A DNA stretch of 64,000 nucleotides from Geminocystis sp. NIES-3709 (GCF_001548115.1 NZ_AP014821.1:1739262-1803261), one strand, 5' to 3'; counted from the first letter of the stretch, positions 54,408-63,663 are shown. The notes: a model not told the origin generated them from the letters alone. Numbers and translations: made by a program.

Positions 54408-55230
54408 AAATTGGACTAGGAGAAGGGGAAGATAAGACAGGAAGATTGATTTAATTATTGGCGAAGGTAAGGAATAGTATTAATAGTTGAGATAAAATGT
54501 CTTAAAATTACCTCAGTTCGATGCAAAATGTATGGGTAATACCAAAGTATTAGGTATTACTTGTTAGGTATAAGGTAAATAATTGTTCAAAAACTGTTAA
54601 CAATTGATTTTACTTAGATTAATTTAATTAAATAATTCAATCAGATTTAGTATTGTTAGAACCTAAATCCTAAAACCTATCTACATCAAGGGTTTTTTCT
54701 CGAACTCAGGTTAAAATTGATTTTAGGTAATTATTTACTAAATTTAATATTCATTACTGGGTAAAGTTTTGTTCGTTACTACTCTTAAACTTTTATTCAT
54801 CACGAATTTTGTTTTTCTAAAATTTTTGTGAATAGTTGCTATATCAACGATCGTTACGTTTAAATATTACTTCCCTATTGTCAATTTTGGACAAGTTTAT
54901 TACTGTCATTTTATTTCAGTACATAACAACTATTGTACGAACACCTAAAATCAATTTTAGGGCGGTTTAAGTCAATTCTTAGTCCTACATTCTAAACTTT
55001 ACACCTTACACAATATTATTAAGTATTTCTAATGAGGTTAATCATTGTGATATAATTATTGATAGGAGCAAATTTTAAAAGATAATTCCTATGTTGAATC
55101 TTAAGTATTTATAACTACTGCTTATGTTGTATTTAGTTTTCTGTAAATTCATTGGATAACAGTAAGTAATGCTTTAATATTTTATGATGTTATTCAAAAT
55201 TTCACTATCTATAAATCAGGAGTTAATGAC
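54408..55230. other. Long intergenic region with a repeat element
   Basis: The 823-bp gap holds the 202-bp inverted-end element listed separately (54510-54711). The remainder (54712-55230) is AT-rich with no open frame. A stem could form between ATTCATCACGAATTTT and AAAATTTTTGTGAAT (about 54790-54836). It may serve as leader for the anti-sigma-type gene, but I see no recognisable riboswitch. Confidence 0.45.
54510..54711. repeat. Short element with inverted ACCTSAGTTCGA ends
   Basis: The left end is ACCTCAGTTCGAT (54510-54522); the right end is TCGAACTCAGGT (54700-54711), its inverted partner. The 202-bp interior has no gene. Single ends of the same type occur at 352-363, 17026-17038, 24243-24255 and 27273-27285. 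The right-end interior (reverse-complemented: GATAGGTTTTAGGATTTAGG) resembles that following the 27273 copy (AAGTAGGTTGTAGGTTTGAG). This is a dispersed non-coding family, probably a non-autonomous mobile element. Confidence 0.65.
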
Positions 55231-55683
55231 GTGATTTCTATTACACTGCCTGTTAATGTTAGTAATTGGAAAACTGTTAGTTTCGCCTCCACTTTATATC
55301 TTTGTCCAGTTCTTGATTTATTATTAGAAAAAATACCGAAAGAATTACACCCAGAAATTAGATTGGGATTACAGGAAGCCCTAGTGAATGCGGCAAAACA
55401 CGGCAATAAATTGGATCCTAGCAAAAGAGTAATCGTTAAATTTTCTTATTGTCGAGGAGAATATTCTTGGTTAGTTTGTGATCAAGGTGATGGATTTATC
55501 AGAGATTGTTGTTGCCCTTTAGAAAAACTTGATTTGCCTCCAGAAGAGGCGGAAAATGGTAGGGGACTTTGTTTATTACATCAAATATTCGATCGAGTGT
55601 TATGGAATAATCAGGGTACTCAAGTCAAACTTTGTAAACAATTTCATAAATTCCCTAAACCTTCTTCTCTCACATCCCCATGA
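55231..55683 (+). CDS. Anti-sigma-factor-type (RsbW-like) ATPase
   Basis: The 150-residue GHKL/HATPase_c domain has N-box LGLQEALVNAAKHGNKLDP, G1 box VCDQGDGF and G2 box ENGRGLCLLHQIFD. No other domain is attached. Such stand-alone kinases typically phosphorylate an anti-anti-sigma partner or bind a sigma factor; no partner is encoded next to it. It starts at a GTG (55231) with CAGGAG just upstream. Its last 40 bp overlap the end of the convergent gene. Confidence 0.85.
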   Translation: MISITLPVNVSNWKTVSFASTLYLCPVLDLLLEKIPKELHPEIRLGLQEALVNAAKHGNKLDPSKRVIVKFSYCRGEYSWLVCDQGDGFIRDCCCPLEKLDLPPEEAENGRGLCLLHQIFDRVLWNNQGTQVKLCKQFHKFPKPSSLTSP

Positions 55684-55955
55684 GTTTTTTTATGACCATG
55701 AGTAGGACAAGGTAAAGGGTTAATACTACGATCAAGCCAACCTTGAGCTTGATTAATTCTTTGTAAGGCTTCTTCTGGCTCGTCATTGAGCAAATAGACT
55801 AAACTAGATGCTAATTGTTGTAATGCTTGTGCTTTACGATTATTTTTGAGTTTATGCCAATCATAAGAACTAATTGTCATTTTTTCTGCGAGTAACTGTG
55901 CCAATTCCAAATCACTCATATTCGTTACAGATTTTGATTCTACATTTAAACTCAT
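55644..55955 (-). CDS. Small conserved cyanobacterial protein (DUF6439-like)
   Basis: The 103-residue protein begins MSLNVESKSVTNMSDLELAQ, then is helical (SSYDWHKLKNNRKAQALQQL, ASSLVYLLNDEPEEALQRIN), with a His-rich C-terminus (CPTHGHKKTHGD). The layout fits a small protein family conserved in cyanobacteria, provisionally DUF6439; function unknown. Its 3' end overlaps the anti-sigma-type gene by 40 bp tail to tail. No membrane segment. Confidence 0.65.
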   Translation of the reverse strand: MSLNVESKSVTNMSDLELAQLLAEKMTISSYDWHKLKNNRKAQALQQLASSLVYLLNDEPEEALQRINQAQGWLDRSINPLPCPTHGHKKTHGDVREEGLGNL

Positions 55956-55995
55956 CTTGTTATAATTCTCCTTAGTATCTTGTTTTTATTGTAGA

Positions 55996-56358
55996 ATGTC
56001 TGACCACGAAACTAAATCCGATTCCCCAGAAATTGATATTACCGATGCCATCGCCAATATAGAGTTTTCTCTTGAAAAAATAAAAGAACGTCATCAACAA
56101 ATTATACTCGATCGAGCTAGAAAAGAAGAATTAGAACAAAGAAAACAAGAAATCAAAGAATTGCAGAAAAATAATACTCAAGATTCCCTTAAAAGTGAAC
56201 TGCATTTTTTAGAACAAGAATTAACACAAATAGAAATACGACTAGAGAGTGAATTGTTTAAATGGAGCAGTTTAAATGAACCTTTTTGGCAAATAGTCAG
56301 ATTTGTCGGGATTGGTATTATTATTGGTTGGTTTTTGAAAACCTACTCAAGCCCCTGA
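55996..56358 (+). CDS. Coiled-coil protein with C-terminal membrane anchor
   Basis: The 120-residue protein has an acidic N-terminus (MSDHETKSDSPEIDITDAIA) and a long Glu/Lys/Gln-rich coiled coil (about 28-88). A single hydrophobic helix at the very end (IVRFVGIGIIIGWFLKTY) makes it tail-anchored. It diverges from the preceding small gene with a 40-bp gap. The family is unrecognised. Confidence 0.7.
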   Translation: MSDHETKSDSPEIDITDAIANIEFSLEKIKERHQQIILDRARKEELEQRKQEIKELQKNNTQDSLKSELHFLEQELTQIEIRLESELFKWSSLNEPFWQIVRFVGIGIIIGWFLKTYSSP

Positions 56359-56514
56359 GAAAAACGAACATTCCTCATTTCTTGACACTAACCGAAAATT
56401 TGCGTAATTTAACTGATGTCGATCGAAGATTAATAACTGACAATGGATATAGATAAAAAATCTCTATGACTGGGGAACTATATCTACAAAATTTATAAAA
56501 TTAGGTTGTTGATC

Positions 56515-57531
56515 ATGAGTAATTGTCATAATATCTCAACATTAGACCGACAAGGACGATTTCTTTCCACTGTTTCCAACTCCTGTAAAATAATGGTGGT
56601 GGATGATCAACCCCTAAGTCTTTTACAAGCTGTTGATTTAATTCACTATGAAGGTTATAACTCGATCGAATGTTTAGATAGTCGTGAGGTGCTGACATTA
56701 GCCTTTGAACATCAACCTGACGTTATTTTAATGGATATTGTTATGCCAGAAATCAACGGTTTTGAAGTAGCAAAAATGCTTAAATTACAACCTCAAACTA
56801 AATATATTCCAATTGTTTTGATGTCTGTTACCGATGAGCCGAATTTATGGAAACAAGCCTTTAATATTGGTGTGGAAGAAGTTATTTTAAAACCTTTAGA
56901 TCACAATTCATTATTTCCTAAACTCAAAATTTTAAGCCAACAAAAACGCCTCAATGAAGGATTAAATCAGACTCAAAAAGTTTTATTTTCTCTCGCTATG
57001 GCGATCGAAGAACGATCAATTAATACTGCTCAATCTCCGTTAAAATTAGCTAATTTAGCAATGAAATTTGGTCAATATTTACAATTATCTGATACGGATA
57101 TAGAAGATCTTGTTTCTGCTGCTTATCTCCATGACATAGGTACAGTAAGTATTCCCGATTATATTTTAGGAAAATCAACCCCTCTTACTCCAGAAGAAAA
57201 AGAAGTTATCCGTCAACACGTTATCATCGGTGAACAAATTTGCCAACCTTTAAGTAATAGATCCAATTTATTAACAATTATTCGTCATCATCATGAAAAA
57301 TGGGATGGTACTGGTTATCCTGATGAATTAAGCCAAAAGAATATCCCCTATCTCGCCCAAGTTTTTCAGATGGTAGATATATATGATGCACTTACCAGTG
57401 AGCGTTCTTATAAATCATCTTACTCCATCGATCATTCTTTAGAAATTATGGAAGAAGAAGTAAGCAAAGGTTGGCGTAATCCTGAACTTTTTTGTCAATT
57501 TAAAAACTTTATTTTAAATAACCGACTCTGA
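56515..57531 (+). CDS. Response regulator with HD-GYP domain
   Basis: The ATG at 56515 (MSNCHNISTLDRQGRFLSTV) is preferred to a TTG at 56506. The receiver domain spans ~25-150: acidic D-D pair in IMVVDDQP, phospho-acceptor Asp in VILMDIVMPEINGF, Lys in ILKPLD. The C-terminal HD-GYP domain has YLHDIGTVSIPDYIL, IRQHVIIGEQI, and IIRHHHEKWDGTGYPDEL. The consensus HDIGKIxIPD lysine is Thr here, so phosphodiesterase activity (c-di-GMP hydrolysis) may be altered. There is no paired histidine kinase nearby. Confidence 0.88.
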   Translation: MSNCHNISTLDRQGRFLSTVSNSCKIMVVDDQPLSLLQAVDLIHYEGYNSIECLDSREVLTLAFEHQPDVILMDIVMPEINGFEVAKMLKLQPQTKYIPIVLMSVTDEPNLWKQAFNIGVEEVILKPLDHNSLFPKLKILSQQKRLNEGLNQTQKVLFSLAMAIEERSINTAQSPLKLANLAMKFGQYLQLSDTDIEDLVSAAYLHDIGTVSIPDYILGKSTPLTPEEKEVIRQHVIIGEQICQPLSNRSNLLTIIRHHHEKWDGTGYPDELSQKNIPYLAQVFQMVDIYDALTSERSYKSSYSIDHSLEIMEEEVSKGWRNPELFCQFKNFILNNRL

Positions 57532-57577
57532 ACTCTGTTAAATTAGAGTTGATCTATCAAGAATTTTGAAAATCTAT

Positions 57578-58075
57578 ATGAGTACTTTAATTGCGATCGC
57601 CTACGACGACATTTTCAAAGCCGAAGAGGTAAGATTAACCCTTGCTAAATTACAAAGAGAACATTTAATCGAATTAGAAGATGCCGCTGTTGTTGTCAAA
57701 AATAGTGATGGAAAAATCCAACTCAAACAAGCCGTTAACTTAACTACTGCAGGTGCCGCTAGTGGAGGTTTTTGGGGATTATTAATCGGTACTTTGTTTC
57801 TTGTACCCTTGTTGGGTGCGGCAGTGGGTGCGGCGACAGGTGCGATTGGTGGTGCATTAAGTGATATTGGAGTCGATGACAATTTCATGAAAGAATTGGG
57901 AGAAACCTTACAACCTGATACCTCCGCTTTATTTATCCTTATCAAAAAAGTAACCCCCGATAAAGTTTTAGACGAAGTAAGCAAATATGGTGGTAAAGTT
58001 TTACGCACTTCTTTAAGTAAAGATGATGAAGAACAATTACAAGCCGTTTTAGATAGTCATGGTGTGAAATCTTAG
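57578..58075 (+). CDS. DUF1269-like glycine-rich membrane-associated protein
   Basis: The ATG at 57578 (MSTLIAIAYDDIFKAEEVRL) is chosen over one at 57566. It has an N-terminal alpha/beta part, a central Gly/Ala-rich hydrophobic hairpin (GAASGGFWGLLIGTLFLVPL, LGAAVGAATGAIGGALSDIG) and a C-terminal helical part (TSALFILIKKVTPDKVLDEV). This is the DUF1269 pattern, a stress-associated small membrane protein family of unknown function. It follows the HD-GYP gene by 46 bp and may be co-transcribed. Confidence 0.82.
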   Translation: MSTLIAIAYDDIFKAEEVRLTLAKLQREHLIELEDAAVVVKNSDGKIQLKQAVNLTTAGAASGGFWGLLIGTLFLVPLLGAAVGAATGAIGGALSDIGVDDNFMKELGETLQPDTSALFILIKKVTPDKVLDEVSKYGGKVLRTSLSKDDEEQLQAVLDSHGVKS

Positions 58076-58134
58076 AATAATTAGAGTCTGCTGTGAGTTA
58101 TAGTAATTTTAATTAACATTGCTACAATTTGTAG

Positions 58135-58151
58135 GGTGGGCAATGCCCACC
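58135..58151. repeat. GGTGGGCA inverted repeat
   Basis: GGTGGGCA-A-TGCCCACC is a perfect 8-bp-stem palindrome, 60 bp past the stop of the DUF1269 gene. It may act as a transcription terminator, though only a short T-run follows later. Similar GTAGGGTGGGCAT-type palindromes are commonly dispersed in cyanobacteria. Confidence 0.5.
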
Positions 58152-58201
58152 AAATACTGTTTTAAGGAGAGGTTAATTTTTTGATGTTTTTTCTTAATTA
58201 A

Positions 58202-58381
58202 AGTTTGCTGAATAAATCAGAAGACTATTAAAATTAAGGATTTCTGCATACTATATGAACAAAAAAGTGCGCAGTTTTATCAATTATTACTCAAAAACCT
58301 AGCATTTTTCACTTATTTTTTTAAGAACCAGCTTATTTATATATGTGTTACACAAAAAAAACCTCAAAACCTTGATTTTTC
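58202..58381. repeat. MITE-like element, copy 2
   Basis: Begins AGTTTGCTGAATAAA and aligns with the reverse complement of 12472-12713 up to TCAAAACCTTGATTTTT at 58365-58381. The partner terminal repeat is missing: the copy stops at the 3' end of the Rieske gene (58383). With copy 1 it shows a diverged family present at least twice. Confidence 0.65.
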
Positions 58382-58382
58382 A

Positions 58383-59426
58383 TTAGTATTTTACTACTTG
58401 GGAAATAATCAAATTTTGTACTTGTGCGATCGCAGGATTAAGTTCATAAAGACGCTGAAAAGGATTATTTAAAAACGCTTCTTGTTCTTGTTTTATCATG
58501 GCTACATCCTGACGCACTAATCCATCCAATAACCCTTTAGCTGTACCAAAAAGACTATTTTTGAGAAAACGACGAAAAGCAACGGGTAATTTATGTAAGC
58601 GCCAAAAAGCCTCTAAAGAAGTAAAGTGAACTAGATAAGCCTTAGTTGTAGTTTCGTCTATAGGACAAAATAAGCAGTATATCTTGAAATCCTTACCTAA
58701 AGTAGAACTCCAATGAGGATAAACATAGCTTACCGTTAAAGGTTCGGGATGCAAACGACGTAATGCAGGAAAAAATAACTGAAAAATTGACCAGATTTTG
58801 TCGATACGGTAATAACTTTGAGCCTCATATAATACGTCAACTCGATCGATCTCTGTGGTAATATTCTTTAAGGAAGCAGAAGCCCAAGCCTGATAATTAT
58901 CGTGTAAGTGTCCATGATACATATCCATTAAATTTTCAATCAGGAAAGAAAAATGTCCAGGACACTTAATAGTTGTCATGCTACCAATATAATTAAGATG
59001 CTCCCACTCTGGCAATCCCATCGGTTTAACTTTTTCACTATCACCATCACCCGGAAATAACCAGATAAAACCATCAAATTCTCTCACAGGATAAAGTTTC
59101 AATTGACAACTAGGTAATTTTTGTTTTTCCGTTAGATAGGGTACAAAGGAACATTTCCCATCACCATCAAAACGCCAACCATGATAAGCACATTCAATGT
59201 TATTGTTTACTATTTGACCATCACTTAATTTTACTTGACGATGAGGGCATCGATCGTCTAAAGCCTTAATTTCCCCTTTTTCATTGCGAAAAAGTACTAT
59301 ATTTTTTCCCCATATAGTAACTCCGATAGGCGTATTTTTTACTTCAGCACTACTAGCTACCACATACCAATGATTAAGATTAATACCACAGGTGCGAATA
59401 TTCGGTTTAACGTCTAATTGTCCCAT
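58383..59426 (-). CDS. Rieske non-heme iron oxygenase
   Basis: The Rieske [2Fe-2S] ligands are CPHR and CAYHGW (C-x-H, 17 residues, C-x-x-H), near residues 62 and 81. The catalytic domain has the mononuclear iron motif N-L-M-D-M-Y-H-x-H-L-H (ENLMDMYHGHLHDN). The C-terminal part ends AIAQVQNLIISQVVKY with hydrophobic segments, so it may be membrane-associated like chlorophyll-related oxygenases (PaO/CAO/Tic55 type). Substrate unknown. Its 3' end abuts a truncated MITE copy. Confidence 0.88.
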   Translation of the reverse strand: MGQLDVKPNIRTCGINLNHWYVVASSAEVKNTPIGVTIWGKNIVLFRNEKGEIKALDDRCPHRQVKLSDGQIVNNNIECAYHGWRFDGDGKCSFVPYLTEKQKLPSCQLKLYPVREFDGFIWLFPGDGDSEKVKPMGLPEWEHLNYIGSMTTIKCPGHFSFLIENLMDMYHGHLHDNYQAWASASLKNITTEIDRVDVLYEAQSYYRIDKIWSIFQLFFPALRRLHPEPLTVSYVYPHWSSTLGKDFKIYCLFCPIDETTTKAYLVHFTSLEAFWRLHKLPVAFRRFLKNSLFGTAKGLLDGLVRQDVAMIKQEQEAFLNNPFQRLYELNPAIAQVQNLIISQVVKY

Positions 59427-59503
59427 CCTAATTTCAAATCTAAATTATATTCTGCCAACTATAATTGTTAGAATATAACGAAAATTGGTTTTAGTAACAA
59501 AAA

Positions 59504-59656
59504 ATGAAGATAAAACGTCAATATATTATTCTTCTTACTCTCTTGATTTTAACAGCTTCGATCGTACCCAACTTTTGGCAATTAGGTATGACAGGAATAG
59601 TTGGTTTTTTCCTTGCTTATTTAACAAAAGGTAGTCGCAAAGTTAAAACGAAATAG
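59504..59656 (+). CDS. Small membrane protein, 50 residues
   Basis: The short open frame starts at an ATG (MKIKRQYIILLTLLILTASI) and continues VPNFWQLGMTGIVGFFLAYL to TKGSRKVKTK. The layout has basic ends and two hydrophobic segments separated by VPNFWQLG, and the composition is that of a genuine small thylakoid or cytoplasmic membrane protein. It diverges from the Rieske gene. There is no strong ribosome site. The family is unrecognised. Confidence 0.55.
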   Translation: MKIKRQYIILLTLLILTASIVPNFWQLGMTGIVGFFLAYLTKGSRKVKTK

Positions 59657-59704
59657 AAATAAAGCAGAAACACCTTTATAAATTTAAAGATTTTTGCATC
59701 ATAC

Positions 59705-60181
59705 CTAAATAAACTTAGCAGCTGCATTAACTAACTCATCAGCTACCCGTATAGAATAGGGTTTAATTAGCCACCAGATAAAAGGCGAAAGCCACCCCCT
59801 TAAAGTAATTGAATAAGAGATATAACTACCGCATAAAGTCGATTCTATCTGATAGGTGATGCGCTGTTCTATTCCCGGAATAGCTAACAAACGGATACTT
59901 AATAATTCTCTCGGTTTTACATTCTCTACAAAAATCCGAATTGGAATTGGAGTTAAACGGGTAACGGCTTGAAAAATTAAGCCCGGTTTGGGTATTAAAC
60001 CTTTAGGTAAATCAGTTTGAGAAAAAAGAGGATGCCATGACATATCCGCTAAATTAATTAATTTTCGCCACACTATATCAACAGGGACATTACTAACTAC
60101 CCGATAAGTTTTATAAAAGGAAAATTGACATAATAATTTACCTCCCCCCGCCAATAACTTAAAAGAAAAACTTAGAATCAT
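59705..60181 (-). CDS. SRPBCC-fold (polyketide cyclase-like) protein
   Basis: The ATG at 60181 (MILSFSFKLLAGGGKLLCQF) is preferred over a TTG at 60190. The START/SRPBCC pattern is VPVDIVWRKLINLADMSWHP, FQAVTRLTPIPIRIFVENVK, LLSIRLLAIPGIEQRITYQI and the final helix IWWLIKPYSIRVADELVNAA. It could bind a lipid or pigment; the ligand is unknown. It is on the same strand as the Rieske oxygenase 280 bp away, so a shared role is possible but unproven. Confidence 0.7.
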   Translation of the reverse strand: MILSFSFKLLAGGGKLLCQFSFYKTYRVVSNVPVDIVWRKLINLADMSWHPLFSQTDLPKGLIPKPGLIFQAVTRLTPIPIRIFVENVKPRELLSIRLLAIPGIEQRITYQIESTLCGSYISYSITLRGWLSPFIWWLIKPYSIRVADELVNAAAKFI

Positions 60182-60357
60182 GATAAACAATTAGGAATTA
60201 GGAATGAGCAATTAGGAATTAATAGATTTTTCTTTAGTATTCTAGTATTCTCGTCTTTTTTCTGTTGCAGAATATTAAGATCTTCTAATAATCATAGTCT
60301 AATGATACTCTCACAGTTTAGATTGGTAAATTGTAAGTTATTTTAATAAATTTTTAT

Positions 60358-61383
60358 ATGAACACCGCAACCACATCTGAAACTAACGTTAATCAATCAC
60401 CTACTTTACCTCCAGAGGATGCAAAAGCCAGAGTTAGTCAATTTATGCAAACTCTTCAAGATGAAATTTGTACTGGGTTAGAAAAACTAGACGGCAAGGG
60501 TAAATTTAAAGAAGATAGTTGGCAAAGAGAAGAGGGTGGTGGAGGTCGATCGAGAGTGATGACCGATGGTAATATATTTGAACAGGGTGGAGTCAATTTT
60601 TCTGAAGTTTGGGGTAATAATCTACCCCCTAGTATTCTACAACAAAGACCTGAAGCTGAGGGACATTCTTTTTATGCCACGGGTACATCTATGGTATTGC
60701 ATCCTAAAAACCCTTATATTCCTACAGTACACCTTAATTATCGCTATTTTGAAGCTGGCCCTGTATGGTGGTTTGGTGGTGGTGCTGATTTAACACCCTA
60801 TTATCCTTTTGCTGAGGATGCTAAACATTTTCATTCTACTTTTAAACAGACCTGCGATCGACATAATCCTGAATATTATCCTGTCTTTAAACGCTGGTGT
60901 GATGAATATTTTTACCTCAAACATCGCAACGAAACTAGGGGTATTGGTGGTCTATTCTTTGATTATCAAGATGGGACAGGAGTGTTATACAAAGGATCTC
61001 ATAAAGATAAATCTGCGGCAGTTTATAGTAATTCCTTACCACCTCAAAATCATCGCACATGGGAGGACTTATTTTCTTTTATTCAAGACTGTGGTAGAAC
61101 TTTTCTCCCCGCTTATGTGCCTATTGCTGAAAAACGTCATGATATGGAGTATAGCGATCGAGAACGACAGTTTCAATTATATCGTCGAGGGCGCTATGTA
61201 GAATTTAACCTAGTTTACGATCGAGGCACAATATTTGGTTTACAGACTAATGGACGAACAGAATCCATTTTAATGTCATTACCTCCGTTAGTGCGTTGGG
61301 AATACGGCTATCAACCAGAACCGAATACCCCTGAAGCAGAATTATATGAAGTGTTCTTAAAACCCCAAAATTGGGCAGAATAA
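60358..61383 (+). CDS. hemF: Coproporphyrinogen III oxidase, oxygen-dependent
   Basis: The signature [20 protein letters not shown]-type block (residues ~45-65: [20 protein letters not shown]) and [20 protein letters not shown] followed by TPYYPF are hallmark HemF sequences. [12 protein letters not shown] and [20 protein letters not shown] complete the active site. It has 341 residues and is complete. It converts coproporphyrinogen III to protoporphyrinogen IX for heme and chlorophyll. Single gene. Confidence 0.96.
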   Translation: MNTATTSETNVNQSPTLPPEDAKARVSQFMQTLQDEICTGLEKLDGKGKFKEDSWQREEGGGGRSRVMTDGNIFEQGGVNFSEVWGNNLPPSILQQRPEAEGHSFYATGTSMVLHPKNPYIPTVHLNYRYFEAGPVWWFGGGADLTPYYPFAEDAKHFHSTFKQTCDRHNPEYYPVFKRWCDEYFYLKHRNETRGIGGLFFDYQDGTGVLYKGSHKDKSAAVYSNSLPPQNHRTWEDLFSFIQDCGRTFLPAYVPIAEKRHDMEYSDRERQFQLYRRGRYVEFNLVYDRGTIFGLQTNGRTESILMSLPPLVRWEYGYQPEPNTPEAELYEVFLKPQNWAE

Positions 61384-61561
61384 TATAATAGTCAGTAATG
61401 AAACATCAATAGTGGATAATTATTCATTATTAATTGTTTTAATTACTCATCAATGACTAAATCAGGTAAAATATGAGAGTGTATCGAGTCAAACTTGTAA
61501 ACAAACTTATCTTTGACTTATAACCAACCAAAATAGCAATCTTTACTCAGATGAAACGTCG

Positions 61562-61954
61562 GTGATTACCTTAACTCTATTACATCCTCTCAAATCAGTT
61601 GCAGTTCAAAAATGGAACTTTGAACCTAATTCAGTAATAAGAATTGGACGGGCTAATGATAATGATGTAGTCTTATATAGTGCTGTTGTCTCTCGTCATC
61701 ATCTCGAAATTAGACCTAGAGGAGATGATTGGGCTTTGGTTAATTTAGGTTCAAATGGTACTTTCATCAACGGTAAAAAAATTAATAAAGTTTTGGTAAA
61801 AGATGGGATGATCATAAGATTGGCAAGTTCTGGCCCTAAAATTAAAATTACCCTAAGTCAAGAAGTAGAATCAGATACCAGTAAACAAGGGCAACAATCA
61901 AAACGACAACCCTTAACTAGCAAAGATATTTCTAAAGAAACAGTAATGAATTAA
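61562..61954 (+). CDS. FHA-domain protein
   Basis: The 130-residue protein starts at GTG (MITLTLLHPLKSVAVQKWNF). A complete FHA domain is present: IRIGRANDNDVVLYSAVVSR followed by HHLEIRPR, and NLGSNGTFINGKKIN, with the phosphate-binding Arg, Ser and Asn residues in place. It therefore can bind phosphothreonine, unlike the degenerate FHA-like tails in the 9199 and 17372 proteins. The C-terminal Ser/Thr/Gln-rich tail may be phosphorylated. Partner unknown. Confidence 0.85.
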   Translation: MITLTLLHPLKSVAVQKWNFEPNSVIRIGRANDNDVVLYSAVVSRHHLEIRPRGDDWALVNLGSNGTFINGKKINKVLVKDGMIIRLASSGPKIKITLSQEVESDTSKQGQQSKRQPLTSKDISKETVMN

Positions 61955-62042
61955 GCATTAATTAAGTTTCCATTGAGACTGGATTGCTTAATTCTTTCCT
62001 TGAATTATTTTTCTAACACTGTTATCATAGTATATTGTGTAA

Positions 62043-62123
62043 GCGGACGTGGCGGAATTGGTAGACGCGCTAGATTTAGGTTCTAGTATCTCTGATGTGA
62101 GAGTTCGAGTCTCTCCGTCCGCA
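62043..62123 (+). tRNA. tRNA-Leu (UAG anticodon)
   Basis: The acceptor stem GCGGACG pairs with CGTCCGC plus discriminator A. The D-arm has GGCGGAATTGGTAGACGCG. The anticodon stem CTAGA/TCTAG encloses loop TTTAGGT with anticodon TAG. A long variable arm follows (TATCTCTGATGTGAGA region) and the T-arm contains GTTCGAGTC. A long variable arm and this anticodon define tRNA-Leu(UAG). CCA is not encoded; a T-run follows directly. Confidence 0.95.
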
Positions 62124-62181
62124 TTTTTTATTTCTTTTATCTGATAATCGTTTCAGCTAGTTTTATCTATAGCAATTAATA

Positions 62182-62288
62182 TATAGCAATTCTCGTTATG
62201 GTGAGGTACAAAAATTATCAGTATCGGGGAATAGGTAATGGTAAATTGGATAAAAAAACTGTACCTCATACTTTTAAGAAACGCTATA
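62182..62288. repeat. Miniature inverted-repeat element, 107 bp
   Basis: The left end TATAGCAATTCTCGTTATGG then TGAGGTAC and the right end, whose reverse complement reads TATAGCGTTTCTTAAAAGTA then TGAGGTAC, form a 28-bp imperfect terminal inverted repeat around ~50 bp of non-coding DNA. A diverged single end is present at 17213-17240. It lies between the tRNA and the IS630 element. The transposase that mobilised it is not identifiable here. Confidence 0.7.
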
Positions 62289-62505
62289 AAAACTGAAAAT
62301 ATCTCATCTTTATACAGATTATCATCTTCAATCTCTTACTGCATAATCTATTTAGCTTAATTGTCGCCCCCTCAGGGATAACCGTGCGAATTATCCTTAG
62401 AGAAGAATAGATTCGTCTTTGACTTTCCTTTTTTGGAAATGATTTCAACGGTGAAAAATGAGAAAAATCTTTTACTTTTACGTCTTTACATAAGCTAAGA
62501 CGCAT

Positions 62506-63663
62506 TTAACTTACATTGATTAATTCACCCTTATTCTTAAATTTTTTACTCCAATTAATTACTAAACCTCCTTCATTTAATAAGTAATTTACTGTTTTTT
62601 CTAGCTGTTCTTTATTTTCAAAGTTTCTATAAGCTATATATTCCTTTGCCGAATGCCACACTAATTCTATTAAGTTATAATCTGGACTATATACCGGTAA
62701 ATATTCTAGTCTTATATTCGGTAGATTTTTTTCTATTTTTTCTACTATTTCCTTTTTTTTATGGAAACTTGCGTTGTCTAATATTATGATTATTTTCGGA
62801 CCACATTCTTTAAAATCTTTTTCATCATTTCCCTTACTTACCCATTCATTTTTTATTTCTTCCCATAACTTTTTTAATTGTTCACAAAACGTTTCTGAAT
62901 CACCTTTTTTTATTACAAAACATCTTCTTTTTTTATCCGAATATCTTATTCCTCCCATGATATTTACTCTTCCTCTTCTTCTTTCTCCCTTCACCTTTTT
63001 TCTTTTTCCTTTTTTCGTCCATGTTTTTCTTCTTATCACCCTTAAACTAAAACCACATTCATGAGGGGCTGTGTGGCGAATTTAGTTCGCCACTTTAAAC
63101 GCCCCATCCCAAAACCATACTTGAACTAACTCAGGATTCTCTTTACCTATTTCTATGTAATGTTCTAATTTTTCTTTAAATGCTTTTCTTTGTTCTTGAT
63201 TTTGTTTGTCTTCTAAACTATATTTTCCCCAAATATAACTATACTTTTTTCTTTTTAATATCCTCACTACTTGTGATTTACTTAATTTAATTCCTGTTTC
63301 TTTTTCCAAATGTTCTGATAATCTTTGCCCCGTCCATCGACCAAAATCATATCCAAAATCTTCAGGATTTTTATCAACTACTTCTAATAATCTTTCAATA
63401 TATTTATCCGTTGCTTTTGTTTGGTTTCCTTTTCTTCTTTTATCTTGCAATGAATCTACATTATTAGGATTACCATGAACTGCCCAGTAAGCCACCGTTT
63501 TGGGGGAACAACCCAAAAAAACTGCTATTTCTTGATAATTTTTACCATCATTCTCTAATAAAAATATTAAAATTCTTTCCCTGACTTCCGATCTCTTTTC
63601 TATTTTTAAAGCATCTTGTAGATACTTTCTTTCTTCCTCTGACAAAAAATTTTTAGAAGGCAT
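62506..63663 (-). pseudogene. IS630 transposase interrupted by a palindrome
   Basis: Two pieces lie in the same reading frame. The N-terminal half has helix-turn-helix and domain features (FLGCSPKTVAYWAVHGNPNN, RQGTQRL-like RWTGQRLSEHLEKETGIKL) and ends at VWFWD. The C-terminal half restarts at ECGFSLRVIRRKTW and has the second Asp in IIILDNASFHKK and the Glu in YSPDYNLIELVW. Between them a 45-bp in-frame insertion holds a TAA. Without it the frame would be about 370 codons, normal for IS630. The insertion falls exactly after the first catalytic Asp (D-E), so the protein must be inactive unless the stop is bypassed. Confidence 0.88.
63065..63105. repeat. Palindromic insert in IS630 transposase
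   Basis: The 41-bp core reads GGGGC, a short spacer, GTGGCGAA-TTTAG-TTCGCCAC, a spacer and GCCCC on the plus strand: an inner 8-bp perfect stem with a 5-base loop and an outer 5-bp stem. With ~4 extra bases (GAT/CAT-like) it accounts for the 45-bp interruption of the transposase. It resembles a mobile palindromic repeat rather than random decay. Confidence 0.7.

Noticed and set aside
57601-58008. 135-codon minus-strand frame within the DUF1269-like gene
   Set aside because: It is the complement of a glycine/alanine-rich coding region, which commonly gives long antisense frames.
60566-61201. Alternative frames inside hemF
   Set aside because: They are shadows of a highly conserved enzyme gene whose own frame is complete.
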